This document shows positions 6,562-8,294 of a DNA stretch of 8,294 nucleotides, one piece after another (position 1 is the first letter of the stretch; every line of letters starts with the position of its first letter). The position numbers were made by a program, and so were the translations under genes. Source of the DNA: Rhodoblastus sp052145335 (lineage in GTDB: Bacteria; Pseudomonadota; Alphaproteobacteria; Rhizobiales; Beijerinckiaceae); assembly GCF_052145335.1 (NCBI RefSeq), contig NZ_JBKQOU010000276.1, forward strand, positions 1-8,294, given 5' to 3'. The notes beneath the pieces were generated by a model. The model was not told the origin of the DNA and did not search any database. It was given only the letters and a program-made list of their open reading frames with translations.

Positions 6562-7710
6562 TCAGGAACCCAGCGGCTCCCCGCCCCTGCCCCAGTCTTC
6601 CTTGGTCCGGCGGCGGAAATCGGCGAAGTTTCTTTCCGCGATCGCGCCGCGCATGCCGGCCATCAGTTCCTGATAATAGGCCAGATTGACCCAGGTCAGC
6701 AGCATCATCCCCAATATTTCCTCGCAGCGCATCAGGTGATGCAGATAGGCGCGCGAATAATCGCGCGCCGCCGGGCATGAGGATTTTTCGTCGAGGGGGC
6801 GCGGATCGTCGGCATGGCGGGCGTTGCGCAGATTGATCTTGCCGAAGCGCGTATAGGCGAGGCCGTGCCGTCCGGCGCGCGTTGGCATGACGCAATCGAA
6901 CATGTCGATGCCGCGAGCCACCGATTCGATCAGGTCGTCGGGCGAACCGACGCCCATAAGGTAATGCGGCTTGTCCTCGGGCAGATGCGGCATGACCGTT
7001 TCGATCATCGCCAGCATGATCGCCTGCGGCTCGCCGACCGCCAGCCCGCCGACCGCCATGCCGTGAAAATCCATGTCCGCCAGCGCCTTGGCGCTCTCGA
7101 TGCGCAGCGTCGGCTCGGCCCCGCCCTGCACGATGCCGAAACAGGCGTGGCCGGGCTGGGTCCCGAAGGCGTTGCGCGAGCGTTCGGCCCAGCGCAGCGA
7201 CAGGCGCATGGCGCGTTCCGCCTCCTCGGTCGAACAAGGCAGTTTCACGCATTCGTCGAACTGCATCTGGATATCGGAGCCGAGCAGGCGCTGAATCTCC
7301 ATCGACAGTTCCGGCGTCAGCACGTGTTTCGAACCGTCGATGTGCGACTGGAAGGTCACGCCGTTCTCGTCGAGCTTGCGCAGTTTCGCCAGCGACATCA
7401 CCTGGAAGCCGCCGCTGTCGGTGAGGATGGGATAAGGCCAGTTCATGAACCTGTGCAGGCCGCCGAGCGAAGCGACGCGCTCCGCGCCGGGGCGCAGCAT
7501 CAGGTGATAGGTATTGCCCAGCACCACGTCGGCGCCGAGTTCGCGCACCTGCTCGGGATACATCGCCTTGACTGTGGCGGCGGTGCCGACCGGCATGAAG
7601 GCCGGCGTGCGAATTTTGCCGCGTGGGGTGAAAATCTCGCCGAGACGGGCGCCGCCGTCGCAGGCGAGGAGCCGGTACTGGAAAGTTTCGATCAGGGGAG
7701 CTTCGTTCAA
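6562..7710 (-). CDS. tgt: tRNA-guanine transglycosylase (queuine tRNA-ribosyltransferase), atypical zinc site
   Basis: Tgt exchanges G34 of GUN-anticodon tRNAs (Asp, Asn, His, Tyr) for preQ1 in bacterial queuosine synthesis. The 382-residue TIM-barrel protein shows FMPVGTAATVKAM (38-50), LTDSGGFQ with the acid/base D98, FGIVQGG (191-197), GGLAVGE (221-227) and the nucleophile D272 in FDCVMPTRAGRHG. The usual zinc site is C-x-C-x2-C plus a His 26 residues later. Here the positions read S310, C312, A315 and V341 (KSSCPAARDYSRAYLHH, LLTWVNL), so three of four ligands are gone while the fold's other motifs are intact. The start is TTG at 7710: no in-frame ATG occurs before M39, which is already inside the core, and GAGG lies five bases upstream. 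The TTG overlaps the stop of a five-codon leader frame. The upstream neighbour is holB; a hairpin follows the stop. Confidence 0.97.
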   Translation of the reverse strand: MNEAPLIETFQYRLLACDGGARLGEIFTPRGKIRTPAFMPVGTAATVKAMYPEQVRELGADVVLGNTYHLMLRPGAERVASLGGLHRFMNWPYPILTDSGGFQVMSLAKLRKLDENGVTFQSHIDGSKHVLTPELSMEIQRLLGSDIQMQFDECVKLPCSTEEAERAMRLSLRWAERSRNAFGTQPGHACFGIVQGGAEPTLRIESAKALADMDFHGMAVGGLAVGEPQAIMLAMIETVMPHLPEDKPHYLMGVGSPDDLIESVARGIDMFDCVMPTRAGRHGLAYTRFGKINLRNARHADDPRPLDEKSSCPAARDYSRAYLHHLMRCEEILGMMLLTWVNLAYYQELMAGMRGAIAERNFADFRRRTKEDWGRGGEPLGS

Positions 7711-7721
7711 AACAACCTCAT
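7707..7721 (-). promoter_or_regulatory. Five-codon leader frame overlapping the tgt start
   Basis: ATG AGG TTG TTT TGA (encoding MRLF) contains the tgt Shine-Dalgarno GAGG, and its TGA overlaps the tgt TTG start codon by two bases. Such an arrangement could couple tgt translation to termination of the leader. The leader itself has no clear ribosome binding site, only an A-rich AGAAAAATAAA stretch upstream, so the overlap may be incidental. Confidence 0.35.
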
Positions 7722-7731
7722 TTTATTTTTC

Positions 7732-7759
7732 TCGCCGACCGCGAGGTCGCGGTCGGCGA
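7732..7759. repeat. 13-bp inverted repeat upstream of tgt
   Basis: TCGCCGACCGCGA (7732-7744) and TCGCGGTCGGCGA (7747-7759) form a perfect, very GC-rich hairpin with only two bases between the arms. On the minus strand it ends 10 nt before the leader ATG of tgt and is followed by an A-rich rather than T-rich run, which argues against an intrinsic terminator. It could be an attenuating structure, a Rho-independent stop with poor tract, or a protein-binding site. Confidence 0.6.
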
Positions 7760-7795
7760 ACTCCTCGCATCAGCTCGGCGTCGCATTCGCTCCCA

Positions 7796-7831
7796 ACCTG
7801 ATCTCACAGGTTTTCACCTATGAGATCAGGT
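7796..7831. repeat. Nested inverted repeat overlapping the holB stop codon
   Basis: ACCTGATCTCA (7796-7806) pairs with TGAGATCAGGT (7821-7831); after one C-A mismatch the stem continues with AGGT/ACCT (7808-7811 with 7816-7819) around a TTTC loop. The minus-strand arm contains the last codons and TAG stop (7820-7818) of holB. No T-tract follows on the minus strand. It may mark the 3' end of the holB message or slow RNase decay. Confidence 0.55.
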
Positions 7832-8294
7832 GCGGGTTCAGGGCGGCGCGGGCGGCGCTTTCCGCTGCCGTCAATTGCGAAAAGACGATGAGCACGAAGG
7901 CCCTTTTGTCGAGATTGAATATTTCGAGATCGCGCGCCTCGCGCTCCAGATGCTCCCAGGCCATGGCGTAAGGCGCGAGGGCGCGCGGCCCCCGGCCCTC
8001 ATCGCGGCGCAGGGCGGCGGCGAGCCAGGCGAAGACGGCTTGCAGAAAGGCGTCATATTCGGTCTCACGCCCGCGCCCGACCACGCGGTCGGCGATCCGA
8101 TGGACATTGCGCCAATCGACCGCCGGCAATTGCGACAAGGCGCGCTCCACCAAAGCGTCGAATTCGGAGTCGGCGCTGGACATCAGCCGCAAGGCTTCCC
8201 GCACCGAGCCTGCCGCCCTGGCGCAAGCGCGGGAAAAGTCGGCTGCATCGACCTTTTCCCCGGCCGCTTCGAGCGCGCTTCGGGCGGCGGCGGC
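7818..8294 (-). CDS. holB: DNA polymerase III delta' subunit, C-terminal part (runs off window)
   Basis: The visible 158 residues continue open to the right edge, upstream of the GTG at 8204, so this GTG is internal and the real start lies outside the window. The sequence carries ACARAAGSVREALRLM, matching the GSxxxAL-type motif that ends the AAA+ core of clamp-loader delta' subunits. A helical collar domain follows: EFDALVERALSQLPAVDWRN, then HRIADRV and FAWLAAALRRDEG, as in alphaproteobacterial HolB proteins I recall. Delta' works in the DnaX complex that loads the beta clamp. The Walker-like and zinc regions are in the missing N-terminal two-thirds, so the call rests on the C-terminal pattern only. 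A generic AAA+ or COQ9-like helical protein is the alternative. The stop lies inside an inverted repeat. Confidence 0.78.
   Translation of the reverse strand, partial: AAAARSALEAAGEKVDAADFSRACARAAGSVREALRLMSSADSEFDALVERALSQLPAVDWRNVHRIADRVVGRGRETEYDAFLQAVFAWLAAALRRDEGRGPRALAPYAMAWEHLEREARDLEIFNLDKRAFVLIVFSQLTAAESAARAALNPHLIS

Noticed and set aside
6814..7971. 385-codon plus-strand open frame across tgt and holB
   Set aside because: It is antisense to tgt with its full motif set, and crosses the spacer only because the region is GC-rich; no family resemblance.
1..8294. CRISPR array, insertion sequence, integrase or phage gene
   Set aside because: No regularly spaced direct repeats, transposase or integrase motifs, or terminal inverted repeats with target duplications were seen in either strand.

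Overview
The window is high-GC bacterial chromosome. Protein similarity recalled from memory (GuaA, Tgt, a DnaX-clamp-loader delta' C-terminus, a tandem cold-shock protein, MazG) points to an alphaproteobacterium, most likely Hyphomicrobiales (Beijerinckiaceae/Methylocystaceae-like). The exact genus cannot be read from the sequence. Every gene I can support lies on the minus strand, so the region is transcribed right to left. The many long plus-strand frames are GC-driven shadows.

In transcription order: the C-terminal part of holB (7818-8294, cut by the window edge); a spacer with two strong inverted repeats; tgt (6562-7710), with a TTG start coupled to a tiny leader frame; a 397-bp spacer with a hairpin and a start-less open frame; guaA (4572-6164); a decayed DUF1905-type gene (about 4360-4558); a 1-Cys peroxiredoxin (3601-4263); a persulfide dioxygenase-rhodanese fusion (2459-3493); a 63-residue conserved hypothetical (2123-2314); a roughly 1-kb gene-poor stretch (1136-2122) holding a frameshifted methyltransferase relic and a long stem-loop; a double cold-shock-domain protein (443-1135) with a clear intrinsic terminator; and the N-terminal part of mazG (1-380).

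Functionally this is mostly housekeeping: clamp loading, tRNA queuosine modification, GMP synthesis, RNA chaperoning and NTP clean-up. A two-gene pair for persulfide and peroxide handling sits in the middle. I see no complete mobile element, CRISPR array, phage gene or obvious new multi-gene system.

The points most worth a second look are: the Tgt zinc site, where three of four canonical ligands are replaced although the catalytic residues remain; the two pseudogenes hidden in spacers that look empty; the TTG start of tgt overlapping the stop of a five-codon leader; and the two hairpins between holB and tgt.
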